Source: Oscillospiraceae bacterium
GTDB lineage: Bacteria; Bacillota; Clostridia; Christensenellales; Aristaeellaceae
Assembly: GCA_031286995.1 (NCBI GenBank)
Contig: JAITTS010000003.1
Coordinates: 1-32,121, forward strand
Direction of reading: 5' to 3'
DNA length: 32,121 nt
Both the position numbers and the translations under genes were made by a program. Positions 18,823 to 26,703 of this stretch are shown here, one piece after another. Positions within the stretch are counted from its first letter, which is position 1, and each line of letters opens with the position of its first letter. A model generated the notes under the pieces. It did no database searches, was not told the DNA's origin, and worked only from the letters and a program-made list of their open reading frames with translations.

Positions 18823-21800
18823 GGGCGGGACGCTGAGGCGGGGGCTCTCTTGCCCATCCCAATAACCATTGGGCATGCCTTGCTCTCCCCACAAGCCGCC
18901 CAGCACCGCGCCCGAAGCATCCGCCTGTTTAAAGGCGGGCAGCGGAGAAGCCGCATCCGCCAAGAAAGTCCCATCCGCCACACGGCGTGCCTCGTCCGTG
19001 AGCACGGTGTGGCCCGATTCATCCGCGTACTGATAGCGATAAGCGAGCGCCAAGGAGAGCCTGCCCCCTGCCGGGCCCTGTACCAGCACAGCGCAGCCAT
19101 CGGCTGTGAAGCCGGCCCCCACCTGGGCTGCCCCCGCCGCGAAGCCCAAACCTACTGGCCCCGCGTTCAGAGAATCATCCATGTAGCGCACACGCACCGC
19201 TGTCACGCGCTGAGACACATCGGCCAGGGAAATCTGCGCCTCCCCTTGATCCAGCCCCTGCGCCAGGCGGGGATCATCCCACCGCCAGCCACCCTGCGCC
19301 AGCTTGTAGAACACTTGCGCAGCCACGGGCGTGCCCTGCCCATCTCTCGCGCGGCCCAGGGAAAGCCCCGCAATGTGGGCGTCGGCATCATCCGGCAGCG
19401 AGATCTCCAGTGTGAGACCGAGCAGGGGCGTCGCCGAGGCGTTTTCCAGCCCCGTGGCCACGGGCAACAGCCTCGCGCCCTGCGCCGGGATGGGTTGCCC
19501 CACGCCCAGCGCGGCGCGCACCTGATTCGGCTTGGGCCGGGCGGCGCTCTGCATCGCAACCTGCGCCACAGGGTTGCCATGGGTGACGTAAGCGGGGATA
19601 TCCACCCGGGCCTCCACGGGGAACAGGGTGGCATCCAGCATGTATCCCTGGGGCGCTTCCGTCATCACCACACGGTAGCTGCCCACTGGCAGAGCCATCT
19701 CGTTTTGATAGCTTCCACCGGATACCGTGAAGGTAAGGGCGGGATCCTTCTCCCACACCGGCGCACCATCCATCCCGCCTGCGGCGGCGTACAGCGCAAA
19801 GCGCCCGCCATCCAAAGGCGCGCCTGTGCCCGCCTCAGCCAGGGTCAGCGTGAAGAAGCCCTTATCCGCTGTAGCGGCCACCTCGGCCAGCGTGTGCTGA
19901 CCGGGATAGACCTGCACAGGGTGGTACTGCTGATCATCCACATACCCCTGGGATGCGGAGCCCGGCATCTCGCGCAGATAGTAGGTTGCGCCATCCGGGC
20001 TGGCGGGCAAGGCGACGGAGAGAACCCTGCCGCGATCCGCCGCCATGTTGGCGGCCAGCACATACTGATCCTGTTCGGAAGGGTAGGGCGCATACGCATC
20101 CCCCAGGGCAGTGTATAAGCCATAGCGCCCCTGCAGGGCGACGCGGAAAGTCTGCAGTTGCGCGTTGAAAGTGTAGCCGCGCTTATCCACGCTCAGCGTG
20201 CCTCGGCGGGCGTTGACCAGCGTACCCGTCAGCAGCGCGCCGCCCTCAACAGCGAGCGTTTGATCCGGCAGGGGATCGTAACCTTCCGGCGCGCGCAACT
20301 GCCGCAGGGTATAGGTCCCCCGCGGCAGCCCCAGGCGGGCAAACTCGCCCCGGGCATCCGGCGCCAGGGTTTCGTCTATGCCCGATCCATCCGACCCCAC
20401 CAGGCGGAAGGCCGCGCCGGTGAGGGGCTGCGCCTGATCCGTGGCATCTCGAAGGGCCAGGCGGAAACCGCCGCGCGTATCCGCGCCCACCACCGACGCG
20501 GCGGTCTGCGCGCCGTCGGCCACGATCACGGGGGTGGGGGCCTCACCCGCGGCAAAGCCCGCCGGCCACGCATCCGGCGCGACGACGGGCAGGTACGTAC
20601 CGGCGGGCAGGCGGCAAGAGGCCACGCCGCGGGCATCCGTGCGCAACGCGCCGCCGAAGGGCAGGTAGGCCGCCGTGTTCCGCGCATCCGCGCCATCCGG
20701 CAGGGCCAGCAGGGCCACGGCCACATCCGCCAGGGGTACATCCTGCGCCTGGCCCTGGGCATCCAGCGCGCGGCCCAACACGGCGATATCCAACTGGCCC
20801 CACTGGGGGTGCGGCATGTCTTGCCAAGTGAAGCGGCCCGCCGCCAGCGTTACGGATACGGCAGGGGCATCCGCGTAACCCGCCGGGTTTTGCAGGGATG
20901 TGACCTGATAGGCGCCCGGCGCGAGCAGGGGCGACACCGCCCGCCCCGTTCCGTCGCACGCCACATCCAAAGAAGCGCCGGAAGCTCCGCTGATCCGGTA
21001 GAGGGCCTCGCCCAGCCGCGCCCCATCCGCATCCACCGCGCGCAGCCCCAGGCGCGCCTGGGGCACGGGCAGCAGTACCGCGCCATCCTGATCTGGCGGC
21101 AGGAAGATGGTCACCGGGGCATCCGGCAGCGCGCCGGGTACATCCAGCGCCAGCACCGCATACTCCCCGGCGGGCAGGGTGAGCGAAAAGGATCCGTCTT
21201 GCTCTGTTTGCAGGGTGAGCGGCTCGCCCTGGGCATCCCAAACCGGGGCGCCATCCGGGTGCAGTACGGCCAGGCTCACCGTACCAACGGGCTGAGGCGT
21301 TATGTCGCCATCCTCGCCCAGGGCGCCCAAGGCCAGCGTGTACGCGCCTGTCACCACCGAGGGGCAGGCCAGCTGCACATCCAGCAATGCAGCCGGGGCG
21401 ATGGTCAGCCTGGCCTGCTGCCAGGGCTGCTGGGCATCCCCCACCCACAGGGCGCGGGGCAACTCGTATCCTGCGGGCAGGTTCTCGGCTCGCAGGGTGT
21501 AATGCCCGGCCTCAAGGGGCTCTGTCAGAGCCGCGCCGCCCGCATCCGTCAGGTAGGGGCCGAAATCCCGCTCATCCTTGGATAGGGTGATCGCGACACC
21601 CGGCAGCGGCGCCTGCGCGGCATCCTCGCCGGCAAAGCCGTAGACCCGCAGCCGCGCCCTGCCCCGTCTGTCGGCAAAATCCACGGTGATCGGCGTGGCC
21701 TGACCATCCGCAACCGCGAAGGTGTGGTGCGTCTCACCGGGCAGCAGATCCGGCGCGGAGGCGGCATCCACCTGCAGCGTGTATTCCCCCGCAGACAGCG

Positions 21801-22725
21801 CCGCCTGCGCCCAGCCATTCGAATCCGTGGTCAATGCCACGGTCTGGCCATCCAGCAACGAAATGGCGGGGCGGCCAGCGGCATCCGTCACCCGGGCTGT
21901 CACCCCCGGGAGCGGCGCAAGGACGGTTTGCCCGGCTTCATCCAAAGAGAGGGCGCGGACACGCAGGGTCAGCGTGCCCGGCTCCCCGTGTTCAAAGATC
22001 GCTTGGGCCCAGGCCGCGCGGTTCACCGCAAGGGTTACTTGCGCCTCACGCGCGGGCAGGTAGCCCGCCGGAGGCACATCCCGCAGCAGATAGTCTCCGG
22101 CCGGCAGCGCATCCACCCGCCACAGGCCATCCTGCCCGCTCTGGCCCCGGGCTACGGGCTCGGCCTGGCCCGGTAGCGTCAGCCACAGCTGCGCGCCGGC
22201 CAGGGGCGCGCCATCCATATCGCGCACGGCGACCACCAGGCCGCCGGGCATAGCGTTCTCAAACACCAGATCCCGCTCCTCGCCGATGGGCCAATAGCCC
22301 TCCGGGCTGGGCAGGTAACCGCGAGGCGCCTGCTCCTGCTTCATGAAGAAGGCGATCTCGCCGGATAGCGCGAAGCGCACCGGCGCGCTACCGCTGCGCA
22401 CCTGGTAGGCGCGCTGGGGGGCCTGGGGGTCGGGCCAGGGGGCCATGATGCCCTGGGCATCCATGGCATAGATACCGAACACCGCATCCGGCAGACAGGC
22501 TACCTCTGCGGGCGCCTCGCCCGGTTCACCCCTTGAGAGGCCGCGCACGGTCAGCGTGTACTGCTGATCCCCGGCGCGCTGCGCCGCGGGCACAAAGGTC
22601 AGCCGGCCAGAAGGACTGATGTTGACATCCGCCAGGGCGTCCAAACCCACCCATAAAAATAAGCACGCGCCCAGCAGCGCGATGCCCTTCACCCAACCGC
22701 GCCTGCGCGCGCGTGCCTCACTCAC
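14743..22725 (-). CDS. Giant (2660 aa) secreted multi-domain surface-type protein: Cna-B/SpaA-like modules followed by about 12 SdrD-B-like repeats
   Basis: N-terminal signal-like RRRGWVKGIALLGACLFLWVGLDALA; GTG start preceded by GGGAGG; repeated modules such as GTAWQDANGNGLLDVGEAGLPGVTVRLLQ...TGADGVYSLEGLPPGNYTLQAVLPQGHVFS. No LPXTG, TM segment or SLH at the C-terminus (...ARRDIDIGAQRIP*). Confidence 0.93.
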   Translation of the reverse strand: MSEARARRRGWVKGIALLGACLFLWVGLDALADVNISPSGRLTFVPAAQRAGDQQYTLTVRGLSRGEPGEAPAEVACLPDAVFGIYAMDAQGIMAPWPDPQAPQRAYQVRSGSAPVRFALSGEIAFFMKQEQAPRGYLPSPEGYWPIGEERDLVFENAMPGGLVVAVRDMDGAPLAGAQLWLTLPGQAEPVARGQSGQDGLWRVDALPAGDYLLRDVPPAGYLPAREAQVTLAVNRAAWAQAIFEHGEPGTLTLRVRALSLDEAGQTVLAPLPGVTARVTDAAGRPAISLLDGQTVALTTDSNGWAQAALSAGEYTLQVDAASAPDLLPGETHHTFAVADGQATPITVDFADRRGRARLRVYGFAGEDAAQAPLPGVAITLSKDERDFGPYLTDAGGAALTEPLEAGHYTLRAENLPAGYELPRALWVGDAQQPWQQARLTIAPAALLDVQLACPSVVTGAYTLALGALGEDGDITPQPVGTVSLAVLHPDGAPVWDAQGEPLTLQTEQDGSFSLTLPAGEYAVLALDVPGALPDAPVTIFLPPDQDGAVLLPVPQARLGLRAVDADGARLGEALYRISGASGASLDVACDGTGRAVSPLLAPGAYQVTSLQNPAGYADAPAVSVTLAAGRFTWQDMPHPQWGQLDIAVLGRALDAQGQAQDVPLADVAVALLALPDGADARNTAAYLPFGGALRTDARGVASCRLPAGTYLPVVAPDAWPAGFAAGEAPTPVIVADGAQTAASVVGADTRGGFRLALRDATDQAQPLTGAAFRLVGSDGSGIDETLAPDARGEFARLGLPRGTYTLRQLRAPEGYDPLPDQTLAVEGGALLTGTLVNARRGTLSVDKRGYTFNAQLQTFRVALQGRYGLYTALGDAYAPYPSEQDQYVLAANMAADRGRVLSVALPASPDGATYYLREMPGSASQGYVDDQQYHPVQVYPGQHTLAEVAATADKGFFTLTLAEAGTGAPLDGGRFALYAAAGGMDGAPVWEKDPALTFTVSGGSYQNEMALPVGSYRVVMTEAPQGYMLDATLFPVEARVDIPAYVTHGNPVAQVAMQSAARPKPNQVRAALGVGQPIPAQGARLLPVATGLENASATPLLGLTLEISLPDDADAHIAGLSLGRARDGQGTPVAAQVFYKLAQGGWRWDDPRLAQGLDQGEAQISLADVSQRVTAVRVRYMDDSLNAGPVGLGFAAGAAQVGAGFTADGCAVLVQGPAGGRLSLALAYRYQYADESGHTVLTDEARRVADGTFLADAASPLPAFKQADASGAVLGGLWGEQGMPNGYWDGQESPRLSVPPVNVRLLDESGAVVAEQTSGRDGTFLFADVPLGTYRLRFLPLEAGYMPAPAVADALGGSAVTDAAAGTTDLFALTPGQRQHMAWVGLMRAAQAQGSVRLEGDVQAGLADVAVTLWRIDTQAAPQPVAEARTDAQGAYSFGGLAPGSYRVRYTLPQGALFARGTSLALDETGSAGESDAFTVGAGDAQTLPPVAAVLTAGVSGTVWLDADFDGLRSPAEAVMPGVQVALLGADAALPLQQTVTDAQGGYAFAGLYPGDYRVRFTLADSYVFTRSPTNGAGSAVRGASGGVGDTPVLSLAMGRAVTGVDVGCTLPASVRIITWQDAHYQGERPANARGVAGVRVALVRTDAADENVEATTWRTTDVDGTLSLDQLPPGAYRLRYELPDGWLPTRGGLLPQDGQSQGLSDAFRLNMGEKDYPVDIGLYLPGTVRGTAWQDANGNGLLDVGEAGLPGVTVRLLQGETVATQTQTGADGVYSLEGLPPGNYTLQAVLPQGHVFSGTARAAERGAPPRADTDTGASQAPFALAMGETLDHMDIGAVAVGSVSGLLWTDGDASGDRQPGEEALAQAAVRLYTVVGDSERPVSETWTDAGGAFIFTGLRPGSYALAVTLPAGFVPTRAGRHGDSPVSFLPGEADEVHSEVFALAMGQDVAGVALGALRLGTVAGEAWDDADFDGLRGEAERPLRGVAVTLLREGEDEPVASLLTGRQGAYRFDGLQPGNYTVRFDLPEGYRFTQEDGDSAVPFAPGRQAETQPFYLGMGETVADVNVGALLPASLSGTAWLDTNNNGLFDAGESPLPGVRVGVAPEDAEDEPLADALTDERGAWRVGDIMPGLYVLNVQLPDGCVFVRDARGSARGSVLTDVDDSWAIGQPMALGAGQRVTEMYIGGVSTARVTGSVWADADDDGVRGAGDGPLPGAVISLAREGEIVAQTQTGVDGSYALEGLRPGAYRITCTLPEGSIFARPPQGSAGTLMAGTDARAGQGEAFTLTGGQSLAGQDIGAVAEAAINGVCWVDALQTGAWDAGQPGLPGALVELLDEATGEVRASVQTLADGAFRFGALRAGIYALRYTLPEGYLFAKGAPLAALNAEETQGALASVVLAAGQAQQTSAVGVVRGASVRGTAWEDSDADGALGASEPPLPGALVTLLLDAGQGPAPYRETQADEAGVYAFDALRPGVYAVRFALPGTYLFTLPSADANARSSAVPAQAGQVGDTPPFALTMGENLRNMNAGGILAGMLGDTAWVDENANGLQDYGEPPLPNVRVVLFALGEGGSREMAGEAVTDQYGLYRFDGLRPGRYVVRAELPPGYRLTTRRDDLPEIDSNFSQSDGSAGESEIVVIGSGEARRDIDIGAQRIP

Positions 22726-22790
22726 CTTGTATCCTCCCCGTGGTTGCCGCCGCTTTTGAGGGGCATGGCGGCGCGCATTGATACCGTTTT

Positions 22791-22820
22791 ATACTATCCC
22801 AAACGGGGCGTGATTGTCAA
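22791..22820 (-). promoter_or_regulatory. Predicted sigma-A promoter for the giant surface protein
   Basis: Minus strand TTGACA - 18 nt - TAGTAT; the -35 box contains the TGA stop of the upstream glycosyltransferase gene. Confidence 0.7.
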
Positions 22821-23824
22821 TCTTCCGCCTGAGCGGCGCGCCTGGTGGCAAAGCCCCTGGCCCACAGCAGCATGACGGGCACCAGGTACAGCCGCACGCA
22901 CAGCCGCAGCGCCCGCTGCTTGCGGGTGAGGCGCGCGCCCCGGCAGGCACGCAAAAAGCCCTGCCGGAACGCGGGCTGCCCCAAAAAGCGGAACACCGTC
23001 ACAGCTTTTTGCCAAAGGCTGTGCGGGCACCCCGGTAAAAATTCGCCCATGGCCACCTCCATCGCCATGTTGCCGTAGAGCGTGGCCACACAATCGTGCA
23101 CCGGCGTCGCGGATGCATAATCCGCAGGGAAGAGCGTTGCCGCAGCCCGGCATGTGCGCAGCGCCAGCGCCGCCCGGTCGGGCCGGTAGCGGTGAATAGC
23201 GGAACCGCCCCTTTGAACATACGCGTAAAAAGCCTGCGGCGCCACAGCGAAGCGGGCCGCCCTGCCGATGGCCTGGATGCTGAAAAGCATATCCTCCGCG
23301 ATGGCGACGCCCGGCGTAAAGCGCAGCCCTGCCAGCAACGCGCGCCTGTACAGCTTGCAGCAGGCGGAAAGCGACACGGCGCAGCGCGGCAACCAGGGGC
23401 CGATGCCCGCGCTATCCCAGTACCCGGCCGCCTCCGGCGGCCAAGGGTGCTCGCGCCGCACTTTGCCCTGCTCTATCCAGCCGAAGAAGAGCACATCCGC
23501 ATCTTGCGCCACAGCTTCGCTGTGCAGCGACGCCAGGCATTCTTCCAGCACATCGTCCGCATCCACAAAAGTGATGTAGTCGCCCCGGGCCTCATCCAGA
23601 CCCCGGTTGCGGGCCACGGATCCGCCGCCGTTGGGTTGGTGAAAGGCCCGAATGCGCGCGTGCGCCGCCGCCAGCCCATCCAGGATGGCGACCGTATCAT
23701 CCGTAGAACCGTCGTCCACCACGATGATCTCCATATCATCCAGGCTTTGGGCGAGCAACGAGGCAAGACAAGCCGTCAGCGTATCCTGGGCGTTGTAGGC
23801 GGGCACGACGACACTGATCTTCAC
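22817..23824 (-). CDS. Family 2 glycosyltransferase
   Basis: MKISVVVPAYNAQDTLTACLASLLAQSLDDMEIIVVDDGSTDDTVAILDG...GGGSVARNRGLDEARGDYITFVDADDVLEE (GT-A fold, DxD-like). Confidence 0.95.
   Translation of the reverse strand: MKISVVVPAYNAQDTLTACLASLLAQSLDDMEIIVVDDGSTDDTVAILDGLAAAHARIRAFHQPNGGGSVARNRGLDEARGDYITFVDADDVLEECLASLHSEAVAQDADVLFFGWIEQGKVRREHPWPPEAAGYWDSAGIGPWLPRCAVSLSACCKLYRRALLAGLRFTPGVAIAEDMLFSIQAIGRAARFAVAPQAFYAYVQRGGSAIHRYRPDRAALALRTCRAAATLFPADYASATPVHDCVATLYGNMAMEVAMGEFLPGCPHSLWQKAVTVFRFLGQPAFRQGFLRACRGARLTRKQRALRLCVRLYLVPVMLLWARGFATRRAAQAED
23522..23633 (-). repeat. 112-bp segment nearly identical to 24547..24658
   Basis: Manual alignment: 110/112 identical to the matching segment in the neighbouring GT gene. 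Confidence 0.9.
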
Positions 23825-24852
23825 GTGCGGATATCCCCTTTTGCGCCCTGTGCGTCACTTGTGCGCCTGGCCGCCACAGATCGCGCCCACAAATAGACTA
23901 CCGACGTCACCCCCAGGCGCAGGCTGGCGAACAGTACGCGCCTCTTCCAGTAATGTTTTGAGGCAGAATGCCGCGCAAAGGTCATCGCATCCCGCGCGGC
24001 GGGGCACACCAAAAAGCGGCGTATGCGCCGCCAACGCCCCCACCACCCTTGGGGCGCGCCGGGCAAAAACGCGTTGACGCACACCCCCAGCGTTGCGTCG
24101 ACATACAGCTCGCCCAGCAACGGCTTGATATCTGTGTCTAAGGAAGTATCTTGCCGCAGCCTGTCAAGCTGCGCCAGATATCGCGCGGCGCGCTCCTCTC
24201 TATCCGGCCAGTAGCGGTGCACCACGGAGCCTAAGCGTTGCCGGTAAAGATAGGGCATCCCCGGTGCAAAGCCAAAGCGGGATGCGCGCCCTACGGCCTC
24301 GCCGCTAAAGAGCGTATCCTGCCCCGGCACAATGCCCGGCACAAAGCGCAGCCCATCCAGCAACCCACGCCTGTACAGCTTGCCCCACGTAGCCAGGCGC
24401 CCGGCCAGGGCGTGCATGTGCGCCTGCGCCCAGGCCCTATCCCGCAGGCCCAGCCACGCCTCGGGCAGGGGATACTCTGTGCGCTGCGCGCCCACCGCCG
24501 CATAGCCGAAGAAGAGAATATCCGCGCCGTACGCCACGGCTTCTTCGTGCAGCGACGCCAGGCATTCTTCCAGCACATCATCCGCATCCACAAAAGTGAT
24601 GTAGTCGCCCCGGGCCTCATCCAAACCCCGGTTGCGGGCCACGGATCCGCCGCCGTTGCATTGATGAAAAGCCCGGATACGCGCGTGCGCCGTCGCCAGC
24701 CCATCCAGCAGGGCGGGCGTACCATCTGTGCTGCCGTCATCCACCACGATGATCTCCGTATCATCCAAACTTTGGGCGAGCAGCGAGGCCAGGCACGCCC
24801 CCAGCGTATCTTGGGCGTTGTAGGCGGGCACGATGAGGCTGACTTTGGGCAT
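23821..24852 (-). CDS. Family 2 glycosyltransferase, tandem paralogue
   Basis: MPKVSLIVPAYNAQDTLGACLASLLAQSLDDTEIIVVDDGSTDGTPALLDG...GGGSVARNRGLDEARGDYITFVDADDVLEE; ATGA overlap with the next gene. Confidence 0.95.
   Translation of the reverse strand: MPKVSLIVPAYNAQDTLGACLASLLAQSLDDTEIIVVDDGSTDGTPALLDGLATAHARIRAFHQCNGGGSVARNRGLDEARGDYITFVDADDVLEECLASLHEEAVAYGADILFFGYAAVGAQRTEYPLPEAWLGLRDRAWAQAHMHALAGRLATWGKLYRRGLLDGLRFVPGIVPGQDTLFSGEAVGRASRFGFAPGMPYLYRQRLGSVVHRYWPDREERAARYLAQLDRLRQDTSLDTDIKPLLGELYVDATLGVCVNAFLPGAPQGWWGRWRRIRRFLVCPAARDAMTFARHSASKHYWKRRVLFASLRLGVTSVVYLWARSVAARRTSDAQGAKGDIRT
24547..24658 (-). repeat. 112-bp segment nearly identical to 23522..23633
   Basis: See partner repeat. 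Confidence 0.9.
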
Positions 24853-24863
24853 AGCGTTTCCTC

Positions 24864-26204
24864 CTAAGTGAAGTACTCTTCCGTATCCGGCATAATGATC
24901 GCGTGGATGAGGGGCGGCGGCGCTGTCTGCGCGCCGCCTATGGTCACGGCCCGCGCCAGCACAGCGGCGGCCTGCCGCGCCAGCGCCGGATCGTTGGCGT
25001 GCAGCGTGGCGACGGGCTCGCCCTTGGCCACCGCCTCGCCGATGCGCTTGTGCATCACCAGGCCCACGGCGGTATCGATGGCCTGTTCCTTGGTCTCGCG
25101 GCCCGCGCCCAGCAGCTGCGCCGCGCGCCCGATGGCCACCGTATCCATGTGATCCACATAGCCATCCCGCTCAGCAGGCACAGGCGACAGGTGTCGCGCC
25201 CGGGGCAGCAGGCTCACATCCTCCGTCACACGGGGATCGCCGCCCTGGGCCGCAATCATATCTCGCAGCTTGGCCAGCCCGGCGCCGCTCGCCAGGGCCT
25301 TTTGCAGCAGGATCTCGGCCTGAACCAGATCCGCCGCCTTGCCCGCGGCGACCAGCATTTGGCTGCCCAGCGCCAGGGAGACGCGCAGCAGGGGGCCTGC
25401 AGCGCGGCCCGCCAGGATATCAATGGCCTCCTTTACCTCCAAGGCGTTGCCCACGTGGCTGCCCAGCGGTTCCTCCATGCCGGTGACGAGCGCCAGCGTG
25501 GGCTTGCCCGCCAGCTTGCCGATGCGCACCATGGCGCGGGCCAGGGCCACGCTCGCATCCAGCGTAGGCATCAACGCGCCGTTGCCGGTCTTTACATCCA
25601 GCACAATGGCCCCGCTGCCAGCCGCCAGCTTTTTGGAGACGATGCTTGAGGCGATGAGGGGCAGTGAATCCACCGTGCCGGTCACATCCCGCAGAGCGTA
25701 GAGCAGTTTATCCGCCGGGGCCAGGCTTTGGGTTTGACCCACCACCGCGCAGCCCACCCGCCGCACCTGATCGATAAACGCCGCCTGATCCAGGTAGATA
25801 CGCATGCCGGGGATGCTCTCCAGCTTATCCAGGGTGCCGCCGGTGTGGCCCAAGGCACGGCCGCTCATCTTGGCCACGGGCGCGCCACAGGCAGCCACCA
25901 GGGGCACCAGCACCAAGGTGGTGGTATCCCCCACGCCGCCGGTGGAGTGTTTATCTACGCACACGCCGGGGATGGCGGAGAGATCCACCACATCCCCGGA
26001 ATAGGCCATGGCCAGCGTCAGATCTGCGGTCTCCCTGTCATCCATGCCGCGCCAGCAGACCGCCATCAGCCAGGCGGAAAGCTGCTCCGGCGGCAAGGTA
26101 TTTTTCGCGGCCCCTTGCGCCACAAAGCGGATTTCCTCCGTGGTCAGCACCTCTCCGGCCTTTTTTTTGAGGATAATGGATACCATATTCATGCCCATGG
26201 TCAT
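24864..26204 (-). CDS. pdp: Pyrimidine-nucleoside (thymidine) phosphorylase
   Basis: MVSIILKKKAGEVLTTEEIRF...DKHSTGGVGDTTTLVLVPLVAACGAPVAKMSGRALGHTGGTLDKLESIPG; DVTGTVDSLPLIASSIVSKKLAAG. Confidence 0.98.
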   Translation of the reverse strand: MTMGMNMVSIILKKKAGEVLTTEEIRFVAQGAAKNTLPPEQLSAWLMAVCWRGMDDRETADLTLAMAYSGDVVDLSAIPGVCVDKHSTGGVGDTTTLVLVPLVAACGAPVAKMSGRALGHTGGTLDKLESIPGMRIYLDQAAFIDQVRRVGCAVVGQTQSLAPADKLLYALRDVTGTVDSLPLIASSIVSKKLAAGSGAIVLDVKTGNGALMPTLDASVALARAMVRIGKLAGKPTLALVTGMEEPLGSHVGNALEVKEAIDILAGRAAGPLLRVSLALGSQMLVAAGKAADLVQAEILLQKALASGAGLAKLRDMIAAQGGDPRVTEDVSLLPRARHLSPVPAERDGYVDHMDTVAIGRAAQLLGAGRETKEQAIDTAVGLVMHKRIGEAVAKGEPVATLHANDPALARQAAAVLARAVTIGGAQTAPPPLIHAIIMPDTEEYFT

Positions 26205-26210
26205 CTCTCC

Positions 26211-26672
26211 TTATCTCTGCCCTTCAGCGCGCAGCCTCTCCATGGCCCGCGCCGTCAAATCCGCCAGTTGTCGGGCGCAAGCGGCGTACACCGCCGCATC
26301 CCCGCCGTAAGGATCAGCCACCTCGCCCGGCGCGCCCGCGTAGGCGCACAGGCTTTCCACGCGCGCCCCCGGCGCCAAGCGCCGCACGGCCCGGGCGTGG
26401 CCCTCCGTCATCGCAAGGATCAGATCCGCCCCCTGTGCGGTATCCGGCGTGAGCGGTACGGCCCTGTGATCCGCGAGGCTGAGGCCGCAAGCGGCCATGG
26501 CCTGGGCTGCTCCAGGAGAGGCGGCCTGCCCCGGATAAGCGACCAGGCCCGCGGATGCTACATCGATCGCCTCCGCGTCCCGGTCGGGATGATCGGCCAG
26601 CCACGCCCCGGCCAGCGCCTGGGCCATGGGGCTGCGGCAGGTATTGCCGCTGCAGACGAACAACACGCGCAC
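26211..26672 (-). CDS. ywlE: Low-molecular-weight phosphatase, probable protein-arginine phosphatase YwlE type
   Basis: GTG start preceded by AAAGGGGUG gives VRVLFVCSGNTCRSPMAQALAGAW...; C(X)5R P-loop with Thr at the YwlE T11 position; C-terminal VADPYGGDAAVY. Confidence 0.88.
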   Translation of the reverse strand: MRVLFVCSGNTCRSPMAQALAGAWLADHPDRDAEAIDVASAGLVAYPGQAASPGAAQAMAACGLSLADHRAVPLTPDTAQGADLILAMTEGHARAVRRLAPGARVESLCAYAGAPGEVADPYGGDAAVYAACARQLADLTARAMERLRAEGQR

Positions 26673-26703
26673 GGATGCACCCCTTTCTCCGCTTGTCATA
26701 AAA

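Noticed and set aside
20543-21448. 301-aa minus-strand ORF inside the giant gene
   Set aside because: Alternative frame of the repeat-rich GC sequence; Gly/Arg/Ala-rich with no family features.
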